A model generated the notes under the pieces. It made no database searches. It saw only the letters and a list, made by a program, of their open reading frames with translations, and had not been told where the DNA came from. Below are positions 43,188 through 52,067 of a stretch of 64,000 bases of DNA, piece after piece. Made by a program: the position numbers and the translations under genes. Numbering within the stretch: the stretch's first letter is position 1; every line of letters starts with the position of its first letter. The stretch is taken from NCBI GenBank assembly GCA_965217825.1, contig OZ244571.1:2294001-2358000 (forward strand), in the 5' to 3' direction. The DNA is from VXNE01 sp965217825 (lineage in GTDB: Bacteria > Pseudomonadota > Gammaproteobacteria > Pseudomonadales > Azotimanducaceae).

Positions 43188-46097
43188 ATGAGAACGCGAC
43201 GTGTGTGCGGTAAGAAACCTGGGCGCAACAGGTTGGGTGGCCCCGCGAACTGGAAGAGAAAGCCGTTGGGCATTGCCATCTCGGCCGCAGTGGCGAGCGC
43301 TGGCGGCGTGGCGGCCGCCGAACCCGCTGAGGGCGCCGACGGCGTAGAGGTCGACCAGCGAACCGCCCCCGAGGTTATCGTTGTCACCGCGACCAAGCGG
43401 GAGGAGAGCTTGCAGGATGTACCCATCTCCGTGCAGGCGGTGACCGGGTATGCCGTGCGGGAACTCGGTATCGAGACGTTCGACGAGTACGTCGAATACC
43501 TGCCGAACGTGGTGAGTGCGGGGAATGGCCCCGGCAAAAAGGAACTCTACATACGCGGCAGCGCTACGGAGCAAACCGGCCCAACCGTCGCCCCCGCGCA
43601 GGGTTCCGCGCCGGGGGTCGCGCTCTACCTGGACGAGCAGCCGGTATCCTTTGGTGCGCGCAACCTCGATGTCTATGCGGCGGACCTGGAACGCATAGAG
43701 GTACTGTCAGGCCCCCAGGGCACGCTGTTCGGCGCAAGTTCGCAGTCGGGCACCGTGCGCCTCATCACGCGCAAGCCGCAGTACGGCAAATTCGCCACCG
43801 GATTCAACGGGAAGTTCGCTACGACCCGGGACGGTGCCGATAGCAGCGCGGCCGACGGCTGGCTGAATTTGCCGATCTCGGATGTCCTGGCTGTCCGGGC
43901 CGTGGTTTACAGCGACACCCAGGGAGGCTGGGTGGACAACGTTCCCGCGACATTCACGCCCAGCGGCGAAGTGGTCGACCGCAACAATGTCGCCGGGTTC
44001 GGTCCCGATCTCACCGGTGCCGACTCGATCGCGAGTGCGCGCAACGACGGCCTGGTGCAGGACGACTGGAACGAAGCGTCCTACCGTGGCGGCCGCTTCG
44101 GCGTCGCCTGGGCCATCGACGAGAACTGGGATGCGCTCGTGCAGCACACCTCGCAAACGCTGGAGGCGGAAGGATCGTTCATTGTCGACCCCAACCTCGA
44201 CCAGGACAATGCGACGGCGCGATTCTCCCCCGAGTACAACCGCGACAGTTTCGGTCTGACCACATGGACGCTCAATGGGCGTATCGGCCAACTGGACGTG
44301 ATCTATACGGGAGGCGTGTTGAGCCGCGATATCGATAGCATCATCGACTACACCCACTACAACAACGGTGGCGGCTACATTACCTACTACCTCTGCAGCG
44401 GCAACGTCTACGATGCCACGGACGTAAACAACTGCTACGACCCGACCAAGCAGTACGCCGAAGTCAGCACCAACGACCGCATCACCCACGAGTTTCGGAT
44501 CAGAACGGATGTGAGCAATCGGATCAGGTTGCTCGGCGGGCTGTACATCAACGACGTGGATACTACCCACGTAGGCGATTTTCAGTACGCCGCCAGCAAT
44601 CCGGCCTTCGCGGAACACGTCAGCAGCTACTACAACAACAATTCCGGCGACGGTTTTCAGCTTGGCAACACCACTATCCCAACAGACGGCGTCAACACGG
44701 AAGGGCCGCGCAGCCCGTTCACGACATTCTTCAACGACTTCACCCGTACCGAGGAACAGGTTGCGTTCTTCGGAGAAGTCGCGATGGATGTCTCGGATGA
44801 CGTGATGGTCTCCCTCAGTGCCCGGTACTACGACCTGACCACCCGGTTGGCTGGCGCGGCCAACTTCTCGTTCGGTTGCCGCTACGGCACGGCGCCGCAG
44901 GGATTCGGCAACTCCGAGCGGACTGCCGACGGGCGTTGCAACAGCCACGCGTTCAGCAATGACGTGACAGCGCGCTTGGTGACGCTCGGCCAGTACAACG
45001 AGAGCGGCAGCGATGCCCTGATACTGAACGCGCGCAGCCCGAACGGCGCTCGGGACATGTTCCGGGGCGGCGGCTCCAACGCGAAGACGCTGGCTGCGAT
45101 CAAGAACGGGCACCTGGAGATCGGACACCTGCAGCCGGACGGCTCCGTCAACGAGACCGACACGATCATGAAGGCGTCGATCAGCTGGACCCCGACCGAC
45201 GACATGATGATCTTCGCGTCCTTCGCCGAGGGCTATCGCCCCGCCACCGCGAATCGCAACGCGGGCCAACTTTCGACGAACCAGTCAGGCGTCTACCAGA
45301 ACTACGTCGTGCCTACGGTGGCGTTGAGCGATTCACTGACCAGTTTCGAGGTCGGTGTGAAGGGCGAGTTGCTCGACGGGTTCCTGCATTTGCACGCGAC
45401 CTATTACCAAACCGCGATCGACAATCTGCAGGTGTCGCGCTTTGACCCGTCCAACGTCGCCTTCCTGTATTTCATCGAGAATGTCGGTGATGCCGAGAGC
45501 AGGGGCCTGGACGTGAACTTCCAGTGGGCGGTCAGTAGTCAACTGTCCGTGTCCGGCGCCTTCAGCATCCTCGGCACCGAACTGACTCGCTTGAACCCGC
45601 AACTGCAGGGCATCGCAGTTCCAGTGGGCAGTGAACTGCCGTTGGCACCGGCCTTCGCCGGCAACATCAGGGCGCGCTACAACTTCAGGCTCGACGCAAT
45701 GGGGGCCAACGCTTACCTGCTTGGCAGCCTGAACTATAGAACGGAGCATGTCGCGGGTATTGTCGGCAACGCGGAGTTCATGGACGACACGATATTCCAA
45801 CAGTCCGGCAGCTACTCGGGCCTGGAGTGGCAGGATGAGGGTGGCACCTTCGGCACAGTCGAGATCGACTCGCGGCTACCGGCGAACTCCCGCTTCGTCA
45901 ATCCTGCCGCGATGACCGTGAATGTTGCCTTCGGCATCGAGCAGGAACAGTGGGAAGGATGGGGCGCCGAGGTGTTCGTCGACAACCTGACCAATGAAAA
46001 TGGGCAGATCGCGCAAGTGGCAGCGCACTATACGCCGTTCGTGAGTACGCAACGCCCGCGCACGATGGGCTTGAGGATCTTCTATGAACTCAACTGA
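43188..46097 (+). CDS. TonB-dependent outer-membrane receptor
   Basis: This 969-residue receptor begins with a long basic signal region (KRKPLGIAISAAVASAGG then VAAAEP) and the TonB box EVIVVTATKREESLQDVPIS. The plug domain follows (LYIRGSATEQTG; QGTLFGASSQSGTVRLITRK), then the beta-barrel ending in the canonical aromatic C-terminus RTMGLRIFYELN. I chose the ATG at 43188 behind GGGGAG; the open frame extends upstream without homology. It is divergent from the GbdR-like gene, so its ligand may be linked to methylated compounds. It could equally belong with the sulfotransferase genes downstream. Confidence 0.93.
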   Translation: MRTRRVCGKKPGRNRLGGPANWKRKPLGIAISAAVASAGGVAAAEPAEGADGVEVDQRTAPEVIVVTATKREESLQDVPISVQAVTGYAVRELGIETFDEYVEYLPNVVSAGNGPGKKELYIRGSATEQTGPTVAPAQGSAPGVALYLDEQPVSFGARNLDVYAADLERIEVLSGPQGTLFGASSQSGTVRLITRKPQYGKFATGFNGKFATTRDGADSSAADGWLNLPISDVLAVRAVVYSDTQGGWVDNVPATFTPSGEVVDRNNVAGFGPDLTGADSIASARNDGLVQDDWNEASYRGGRFGVAWAIDENWDALVQHTSQTLEAEGSFIVDPNLDQDNATARFSPEYNRDSFGLTTWTLNGRIGQLDVIYTGGVLSRDIDSIIDYTHYNNGGGYITYYLCSGNVYDATDVNNCYDPTKQYAEVSTNDRITHEFRIRTDVSNRIRLLGGLYINDVDTTHVGDFQYAASNPAFAEHVSSYYNNNSGDGFQLGNTTIPTDGVNTEGPRSPFTTFFNDFTRTEEQVAFFGEVAMDVSDDVMVSLSARYYDLTTRLAGAANFSFGCRYGTAPQGFGNSERTADGRCNSHAFSNDVTARLVTLGQYNESGSDALILNARSPNGARDMFRGGGSNAKTLAAIKNGHLEIGHLQPDGSVNETDTIMKASISWTPTDDMMIFASFAEGYRPATANRNAGQLSTNQSGVYQNYVVPTVALSDSLTSFEVGVKGELLDGFLHLHATYYQTAIDNLQVSRFDPSNVAFLYFIENVGDAESRGLDVNFQWAVSSQLSVSGAFSILGTELTRLNPQLQGIAVPVGSELPLAPAFAGNIRARYNFRLDAMGANAYLLGSLNYRTEHVAGIVGNAEFMDDTIFQQSGSYSGLEWQDEGGTFGTVEIDSRLPANSRFVNPAAMTVNVAFGIEQEQWEGWGAEVFVDNLTNENGQIAQVAAHYTPFVSTQRPRTMGLRIFYELN

Positions 46098-46208
46098 CCA
46101 CTGCCCGGCAGGCGAAACGTAGCGGGCGGCGGGGCGGAACAGGCAGGCCGGGCCGGGAGAAGGGAATCGGCGGACGATCTGCCTTCCGCGCCTCCCGCCG
46201 CTGTCAGC

Positions 46209-48203
46209 GTGTCCGAAAGCGACTCGATAGTACGGCAAGCTCAACACCTGTTGAGCGACGGCGCGCCGGCTCGGGCCGCGCGGTTGATGGGCGAGGTTCT
46301 CGCGAAGGAACCGGACAATGTCGAAGCCCAATACGCCCTCGCGGTCGCCCAGCGCCATCAGCATCAGTGGACGACGGCGCTCGCCACGCTGACCGGAATA
46401 CTCGAGCGCAAACCCAATTTCGGTCGCGCGCACCAGGAAGTGGGCTACAACTACCTCGCGTTGCAGAACTTTAGCCGGGCTGGCGCGGCCTTCGAGCGCG
46501 CGATTACCGGGGACCCGTCGCTGATCAACAGTTGGAGGTGTCTCGCCAGGCTCTACCAGGACAGTGGCAACATGGAGCGCCTGACGGCTGTCAAGGATCA
46601 ACTCGCCTTTCTGGAAGTGTTGCCGCCCGAACTTCTCTCCGTCATCAGCTACCTGTCGGAGAACCGTCTGGCGGACGCCGAGCGCCTCTGCAAACACTTC
46701 CTCCAGTCCAACAGGACCCACGTCGAGGGAATGCGCCTGCTCGCGGAAGTCGCGACTCGCAACAGGACGTTTGACGAGGCCGAGTTCCTGCTTGAAAGCT
46801 GTGTCGAATTCCACCCATCGCACCGCGATGCCCGGATCCAGTACGCCAACATCCTCATGCGAATGCAGAAGTTTGCCAAGGCGTTTGAACAAGCCGAGCG
46901 GCTCCTTGCCGAGCATCCGAACGATAACAACCACATTCGAGCGCTGTATGCCGCCGCCTGTGCGGGCGTCGGCAGGAATGCGGATGCCATCGAGGGCTAC
47001 CAACGCCTGATGAAGGGCCATCCCGACAACCACTTCTTCCCGGTCTCGCTGGCGCATGTGCACAAGGCGGATGGCGAAATCGAAAAGGCCGTGGCGCTCT
47101 ATCGGGAGGCGTACCGCATCAAGCCAGATCACGGCGATGCGTTCTGGAGTCTGGCCAACACGAAGTCCTACGAGTTCACGGACGAAGAACTCGCGCGGAT
47201 GGAGTCCCTGGCGACGGATCCCGCCACCGGCGAGAACGACCGCGTTCAGGTCTGTTTCGCCCTCGGCGACGCCTACGAGCGAAAACGCGAATACGAGCGG
47301 TCATTTGGATACTACAGCCGCGGCAACGCATTGAAGCAGCCGACGACCTATCACGACCCCAAGCACCTGCAAGTGAGAATCGACAGTCAGATCGAAGTCT
47401 GCAGGGAAGAACTCTTCGCCCGTGGGCAAGATCTCGGATTCGGCGCGCCGGACCCGATCTTCGTGGTGGGACTGCCCCGAGCCGGATCAACCCTGATCGA
47501 GCAGATCCTGTCGTCGCATTCGGCGGTGGACGGGACGATGGAATTGCACAACGTCCTGAATCTCGCCAAGCGGCTACGTGGACGCGACGAGCCGGGCGAA
47601 CGGCCGAGGTATCCCCGAATCCTGAACGAGATCGAGGCCGACTACTTCCGCAGGTTCGGCGAACAGTTCATAGACGACACGCGCGTCTACCGGGGAACCG
47701 CCCCGTTCTTCGTCGACAAGATGCCGAACAACTTCTTCCACATCGGCCTCATCAAGCTCATCCTGCCCAATGCCAAGGTCATCGACGCGCGCCGCCATCC
47801 CATGGCCTGTTGCTTCAGCGGCTACAAGCAGCTATTCGGGGAGGGGCAGGAGTTTTCCTACGGCCTGCGCGAAATCGGTAACTACTACCGGCAGTACGTC
47901 AAGCTCATGGACCACTGGGACAATGTCCTCCCGGGCTATGTTCTGCGCGTTGAACACGAGGAGGTGGTCGAGGACCTGGAAGGACAGGTGCGCCGCATTC
48001 TGGACTTTTGCGAATTGCCGTTCGAGCAGGCATGTATCGACTACCACCAGACCGAACGCAGCATCCGCACGCCCAGTGCGGAACAGGTTCGGCAGCCCAT
48101 CTTCCGGACGGGACTGGAGCAATGGCGCCACTACGAATCCTGGCTCGGCCCCTTGAAGGAGGCGCTCGGCCCGGATGTCCGGGCGCGTTACCGGATCGAC
48201 TAG
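46209..48203 (+). CDS. TPR-repeat sulfotransferase
   Basis: This is a 664-residue protein. Residues 1-330 are TPR repeats (ARLMGEVLAKEPDNVEAQYA; AGAAFERAITGDPSLINSWR; AVALYREAYRIKPDHGDAFW). Residues about 410-664 are a PAPS-dependent sulfotransferase with the 5'-phosphosulfate loop PRAGSTLIEQILSSH near residue 422 and a later FVDKMPNNFFHIGLI and DARRHPMACCFSGYK (3'-phosphate site). The fold is common next to TonB receptors in marine Proteobacteria. The acceptor is unknown. The start is a GTG at 46209 without a strong ribosome site. Confidence 0.88.
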   Translation: MSESDSIVRQAQHLLSDGAPARAARLMGEVLAKEPDNVEAQYALAVAQRHQHQWTTALATLTGILERKPNFGRAHQEVGYNYLALQNFSRAGAAFERAITGDPSLINSWRCLARLYQDSGNMERLTAVKDQLAFLEVLPPELLSVISYLSENRLADAERLCKHFLQSNRTHVEGMRLLAEVATRNRTFDEAEFLLESCVEFHPSHRDARIQYANILMRMQKFAKAFEQAERLLAEHPNDNNHIRALYAAACAGVGRNADAIEGYQRLMKGHPDNHFFPVSLAHVHKADGEIEKAVALYREAYRIKPDHGDAFWSLANTKSYEFTDEELARMESLATDPATGENDRVQVCFALGDAYERKREYERSFGYYSRGNALKQPTTYHDPKHLQVRIDSQIEVCREELFARGQDLGFGAPDPIFVVGLPRAGSTLIEQILSSHSAVDGTMELHNVLNLAKRLRGRDEPGERPRYPRILNEIEADYFRRFGEQFIDDTRVYRGTAPFFVDKMPNNFFHIGLIKLILPNAKVIDARRHPMACCFSGYKQLFGEGQEFSYGLREIGNYYRQYVKLMDHWDNVLPGYVLRVEHEEVVEDLEGQVRRILDFCELPFEQACIDYHQTERSIRTPSAEQVRQPIFRTGLEQWRHYESWLGPLKEALGPDVRARYRID

Positions 48204-48208
48204 CGTCA

Positions 48209-49171
48209 TCACTCGATGCGCGCATCCGGCGCGAGGGCGGCGTTCAGCACCCGTTGCGCGAAGATCGCGTTGACGCCGATGCGATTGCTCCTGACGGTCA
48301 GCGCCCGCATGTTGGGATGCAGCCGACGGCGCGTGTTCTCGATCAGCGCGCGATAGTGACCGACACCTTCCGGGCGATGGCCATATAGGAGCCAAAGCTC
48401 GCGCCAATCGCTTGCGAAGCCGCGCATCAAGTGGGCATAGGTATCGACGAGACCCGGATCGTTGTCGGGGTTCCCCGCAAAGTCCGCGATCAGGTCCTCG
48501 ATGAGGGCGGTGCACTCTCCCGGCGCCATCACCGGCAGACTCGCGAACTTCTCCGTCCGGAGCGCGACAGGCTTGCCGGGTTCGAAGGCGATGAACGCGG
48601 CGTTCGCGGCCGTCTCCGACGGGTCGCTGTGTTCGACGGTTTGCACCATGTTCCAGAATCGCGACGAGCCGCAGGTGTCGATAACGAGGTGTATGCGGTC
48701 TTCGGCGCTGGCATTGACGACCCTGTGGCGACGCCAGGAGTCGAATATCCAGCATTCGCCGGCACACATGTTGAGCCGCTGGCGACCGCAATGGAAGATC
48801 ACCGACGGGTGGGTGATGACCGGGATGTGAATGCGCACCCGGCTGAACCAGTGGTAGTTGAAGTCGACGTGCAGGTTGAGTTCCGAGCGCGCGTCGAGCT
48901 TCATCAGCCGCGAGCGCGAAAGCACTTGCCCGAAACTCGCCATCACCTGGCGCATGTACTCGCATTCGCCGAGATGCGGCGTCGGTTTCTTCTCGCCCTC
49001 GAAGGAGTCGTTGTCGCCGCCGCCGCTGGAAATGAGCGCGATGGCGGAGTTGCCTGGCAAGCCGCTCGGATGTGCCATCCATCGGTCTGGCGCGAATTGG
49101 CGGACCTCCTCGGCCAGCCTGTCGGCGTCGAACCGAAACGGCAGGCGGATGAAGGGTTTGCTCAGGCGCAT
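48209..49171 (-). CDS. Aspartyl/asparaginyl beta-hydroxylase-type Fe(II)/2OG protein
   Basis: This 320-residue protein contains the double-stranded beta-helix of aspartyl/asparaginyl hydroxylases: ELNLHVDFNYHWFSRVRIHI then PVITHPSVIFHCG, and CAGECWIFDSWRRHRVVNAS carrying the distal His (the HxVxN motif). Residues 1-70 are typical for the bacterial group (MAHPSGLPGNSAIALISSGG). The C-terminal 120 residues form an extra domain. It overlaps the upstream sulfotransferase gene by ten bases. With the two sulfotransferases it may modify a peptide, lipid or glycan; the target is unknown. Confidence 0.85.
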   Translation of the reverse strand: MRLSKPFIRLPFRFDADRLAEEVRQFAPDRWMAHPSGLPGNSAIALISSGGGDNDSFEGEKKPTPHLGECEYMRQVMASFGQVLSRSRLMKLDARSELNLHVDFNYHWFSRVRIHIPVITHPSVIFHCGRQRLNMCAGECWIFDSWRRHRVVNASAEDRIHLVIDTCGSSRFWNMVQTVEHSDPSETAANAAFIAFEPGKPVALRTEKFASLPVMAPGECTALIEDLIADFAGNPDNDPGLVDTYAHLMRGFASDWRELWLLYGHRPEGVGHYRALIENTRRRLHPNMRALTVRSNRIGVNAIFAQRVLNAALAPDARIE

Positions 49172-49815
49172 GACATCGCTTCCGCCGACACTTCGACTTC
49201 GTAGCCCAGACTGTCGAAATCCCGCCGGTAGAAGACGTTCACAAGGCCGAGCAACTCGTCGTCGTAGTAGGTCGTGTAATCCCGGTGATCGGTGGCGTTG
49301 CTCTGCGCAAGTCGTTGTGCGGGAATGCCGATCCGTCGGCAGGCTTCTTCGAACGACTGTTGCAGACTTTCATAACGCCCGATGAAGTCCATGCCGAGCT
49401 CGCCGGCTTCATCCACCAGCATATCCCACTGCGGTCGAACCAATGCCCGCTGCCGAAACCGTTCGACCTGGATGGCCCGCTTCATGAACGCGGTCTCGCG
49501 CCCCCGGTAGTCCGGATTACGCCTGTTGAGCATGGCGCATATCGACACGAAGCGATCATACGGATTTCTCACACAGGCGAACTTGAAGTAGTCCCGCCAG
49601 ACCGTTTCGGGCAGGTTGGTCCGCACCTGCCGCAATGTGAGGTGGCCGTGGCCGACGCGCGCGAGGGCGGGCACGGGCAGACGTACCCGCTCGGTAAGCG
49701 ACTGCTGCTGCCAGTCTTCGTCGCCAAGAAACGCGCTTAGGGCTGCTCGAAACGCGTGCGTACCCGTTCTGGGCACCGCGAAGAAAATGAACCGGTGCCG
49801 GTGGGAGACGATCAC
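49162..49815 (-). CDS. Sulfotransferase family 2-type protein
   Basis: This 217-residue protein shows the 5'-phosphosulfate-binding loop FFAVPRTGTHAFRAAL near the N-terminus and the 3'-phosphate motif FACVRNPYDRFVSICAMLNR. A C-terminal YTTYYDDELLGLVNVFYRRD resembles the carbohydrate-sulfotransferase group. Its gene overlaps the hydroxylase gene that follows, so the two are co-expressed. The start codon at 49815 leads straight into the core fold (MIVSHRHRFIFFAVPRTGT), consistent with no signal peptide. Confidence 0.85.
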   Translation of the reverse strand: MIVSHRHRFIFFAVPRTGTHAFRAALSAFLGDEDWQQQSLTERVRLPVPALARVGHGHLTLRQVRTNLPETVWRDYFKFACVRNPYDRFVSICAMLNRRNPDYRGRETAFMKRAIQVERFRQRALVRPQWDMLVDEAGELGMDFIGRYESLQQSFEEACRRIGIPAQRLAQSNATDHRDYTTYYDDELLGLVNVFYRRDFDSLGYEVEVSAEAMSCA

Positions 49816-50137
49816 GGGGAAGGCTCTCGATCAGTTGTTTCTCGCATCGTCGCGCGGACTTGGCGGTCGAGTTGACGCCGCGCATCTGAACTGCCATACC
49901 CTGCTTGTTTCATGGTGTTTATGGTGTTGCCCCTATCGCTCCGGGGTGATGATGGCAACGGCGGCGAGCGTGTCAAGCAGCGCGATAGTGCATTGGTTCT
50001 GGACGAGTTCTCAGCCGCCTGCGATCGCGAGCGTCCCCGAAGACATTTTTCCATGCTTGGTATGCGCGCAGCGCGTTTTTTTCGCCCCACAAGGTGCTAA
50101 AGTCCGGGCAACGCAACCATTGAAGGAGGCCTCTGCA
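49816..50137. other. Divergent intergenic region before the carnitine operon
   Basis: About 320 bases separate the divergent sulfotransferase and BKACE genes. No protein-like frame is seen. At 50065-50082 a short GC stem (CGCGCAGCGCG) precedes seven T residues, about 55 bases before the BKACE ATG; it could be an attenuator or a chance match. I find no copy of the 27-bp repeat here. Confidence 0.4.
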
Positions 50138-51028
50138 ATGAATCCCGAGGTTGTCATCACCTGTGCGGTGACCGGTGCCGGCGACACCGTCGGCAGGCAC
50201 CCGGACATTCCCGTCACACCTGAACAAATCGCCGCTTCCGCGATCGACGCGGCCAAGGCAGGCGCGGCCATTGTGCACTGCCACGTGCGCGATCCGGCAA
50301 CGGGCAAGGGTAGCCGCGACGTGGCGCTCTACCGAGAAGTGGTCTCCCGCATCCGTGACTCCGAGGTCGATGTGGTGATCAACCTCACCTCCGGCATGGG
50401 CGGCGACCTGGTCATCGGTCCCGACGAGGCGCCGACGGAGTTTGGGCAGGACACGGACCTGGTGGGAGCGCTCGACCGCTTGCCGCATGTTGAGGAACTG
50501 CTGCCGGAGATTTGCTCCCTGGACTGCGGTTCGCTCAACTTCGGGGAAGGCAGCATGGTCTACGTTTCCACGCCGGATATGCTGCGCCGGGGGGCGAAAC
50601 GCATCCGCGAACTGGGTGTCAAGCCCGAGTTGGAGGTATTCGATACTGGCCACCTGAGCTTCACGCTGCAGATGCTGAGCGAAGATCTGCTAGAAGATCC
50701 GCCGCTTTTCCAGCTCTGCTATGGCATCCCGTGGGGTGCGCCCGCCGACGTGGGGGTGTTCAAGGCGTGTGTCGACATGCTGCCGCCCGGTGCGAACTGG
50801 ACCGCCTTCGCGATCAGCCGTAACCAGATGGCCTTCGCCGCGCAGTCCGTGCTGCTCGGCGGCCACGTCCGAGTTGGACTGGAGGACAACCTCTACCTGT
50901 CGCGAGGCGTCTTCGCCAGCAACGCGCAGCTAGTGGAGCGGGCGCGCAAGATCGTAGAGTTGCTCGGCGCGCGGGTGCTCTCGCCCGACGAGGCGCGCGA
51001 CAAGTTCGGCCTGGTCAAGCGCGGCTGA
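50138..51028 (+). CDS. BKACE (DUF849) enzyme, probable dehydrocarnitine cleavage
   Basis: This 296-residue beta-keto acid cleavage enzyme shows AIVHCHVRDPATGKGSRDV (two zinc-binding His), NLTSGMGGD, and RVGLEDNLYLSRGVFASNAQ with the Glu ligand. BKACE enzymes condense a beta-keto acid with acetyl-CoA. Placed directly before L-carnitine dehydrogenase, it most likely converts 3-dehydrocarnitine plus acetyl-CoA to glycine betaine and acetoacetyl-CoA. The ATG at 50138 follows a perfect AGGAGG. It is the first of five plus-strand genes ending at caiD. Confidence 0.88.
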   Translation: MNPEVVITCAVTGAGDTVGRHPDIPVTPEQIAASAIDAAKAGAAIVHCHVRDPATGKGSRDVALYREVVSRIRDSEVDVVINLTSGMGGDLVIGPDEAPTEFGQDTDLVGALDRLPHVEELLPEICSLDCGSLNFGEGSMVYVSTPDMLRRGAKRIRELGVKPELEVFDTGHLSFTLQMLSEDLLEDPPLFQLCYGIPWGAPADVGVFKACVDMLPPGANWTAFAISRNQMAFAAQSVLLGGHVRVGLEDNLYLSRGVFASNAQLVERARKIVELLGARVLSPDEARDKFGLVKRG

Positions 51029-51036
51029 CCGGGATT

Positions 51037-52041
51037 TTGTCCAGAGCTGTCGACACCTTCGCCGTTGTCGGCACCGGCGTGATCGGGGCCGGCTGGGCGG
51101 CGCGCGCCTTGGCGCGGGGACTCGACGTGGTCGCGTGGGATGTGTCTTCGGACTGGCAAATCAAGCTGCGGGCCGCGGTGGACAACGCTTGGCCGGCGCT
51201 TGAGAAACTCGGGCTCTATCCCGGTGCCGGCGTCGAACGGCTGCGCTACGCCGACTCCCTCGAGATGGTCTGCCGAGAGGCCGACTTCGTACAGGAGAGC
51301 GTCCCGGAAAGGCTGGAAGTGAAGCGCCCGCTGCACGCGCAGATGGACGCCTGGGCGGATACTGACGTCGTCATTGCGTCCAGCACGTCCGGACTATTGC
51401 CATCCGATTTGCAGGCCGACTGCCGCCATCCCGAACGGGTCATGGTCGGCCACCCCTTCAACCCTGTCTACCTGCTGCCCCTGGTCGAAGTGGTGGGCGG
51501 CGCGCGGACCTCTGTCGAGCGCATCGATACGGCCGTCGCGTTCTACGCAGACCTCGGTATGCACCCCCTGAAAGTGCGCAACGAAGTGGCAGGTTTCCTA
51601 TCCGACCGCTTGCAGGAGGCGCTATGGCGGGAAGCGCTGCACCTGGTCAACGAGGATGTGGCAACCACGGAGGAACTGGACGCGGCGATCACCTACGGGC
51701 CGGGCTTGCGCTGGGCCTTCATGGGCACGTGCCTGACGTTTCACATGGCGGGCGGCGATATGGGCATGCGCCACTTCATGCGCCAGTTCGGTCCGGCGCT
51801 GAAACTGCCCTGGACCCGACTCGAAGCGCCCGAGCTTACCGAAGCGCTGGTCGAGAAGGTGGCTTCGGGGACTGAGCGACAGGCGGCGGGACGCACGGTG
51901 AAGGAGCTTGAGAGATTGCGCGACGAATGCCTGATTTCCATCATGCAAGCGTTGCGCCGATACGGCGTTGGCGCTGGCAAGACGCTCGCCGACAACGAAA
52001 CCCGCCGCGTGCGCCTGGCTGGTGGACAGCCCACCGACTAG
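51037..52041 (+). CDS. L-carnitine 3-dehydrogenase
   Basis: This 334-residue NAD+-dependent dehydrogenase belongs to the 3-hydroxyacyl-CoA dehydrogenase superfamily. The nucleotide site is VVGTGVIGAGWAARALARG; the catalytic region reads VMVGHPFNPVYLLPLVEVVG, characteristic of carnitine dehydrogenases. The C-terminal domain AAITYGPGLRWAFMGTCLTF also fits. It begins at a TTG nine bases after the BKACE stop. It would oxidise L-carnitine to 3-dehydrocarnitine for the BKACE enzyme. Confidence 0.88.
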   Translation: MSRAVDTFAVVGTGVIGAGWAARALARGLDVVAWDVSSDWQIKLRAAVDNAWPALEKLGLYPGAGVERLRYADSLEMVCREADFVQESVPERLEVKRPLHAQMDAWADTDVVIASSTSGLLPSDLQADCRHPERVMVGHPFNPVYLLPLVEVVGGARTSVERIDTAVAFYADLGMHPLKVRNEVAGFLSDRLQEALWREALHLVNEDVATTEELDAAITYGPGLRWAFMGTCLTFHMAGGDMGMRHFMRQFGPALKLPWTRLEAPELTEALVEKVASGTERQAAGRTVKELERLRDECLISIMQALRRYGVGAGKTLADNETRRVRLAGGQPTD

Positions 52042-52067
52042 CTTCGCCTCATTTAAGGAACGGACAC

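Noticed and set aside
50065..50082. GC stem with T-run considered as a true terminator
   Set aside because: The stem is short with a tight loop, and no plus-strand gene ends upstream; recorded only as a possible attenuator in the spacer entry.
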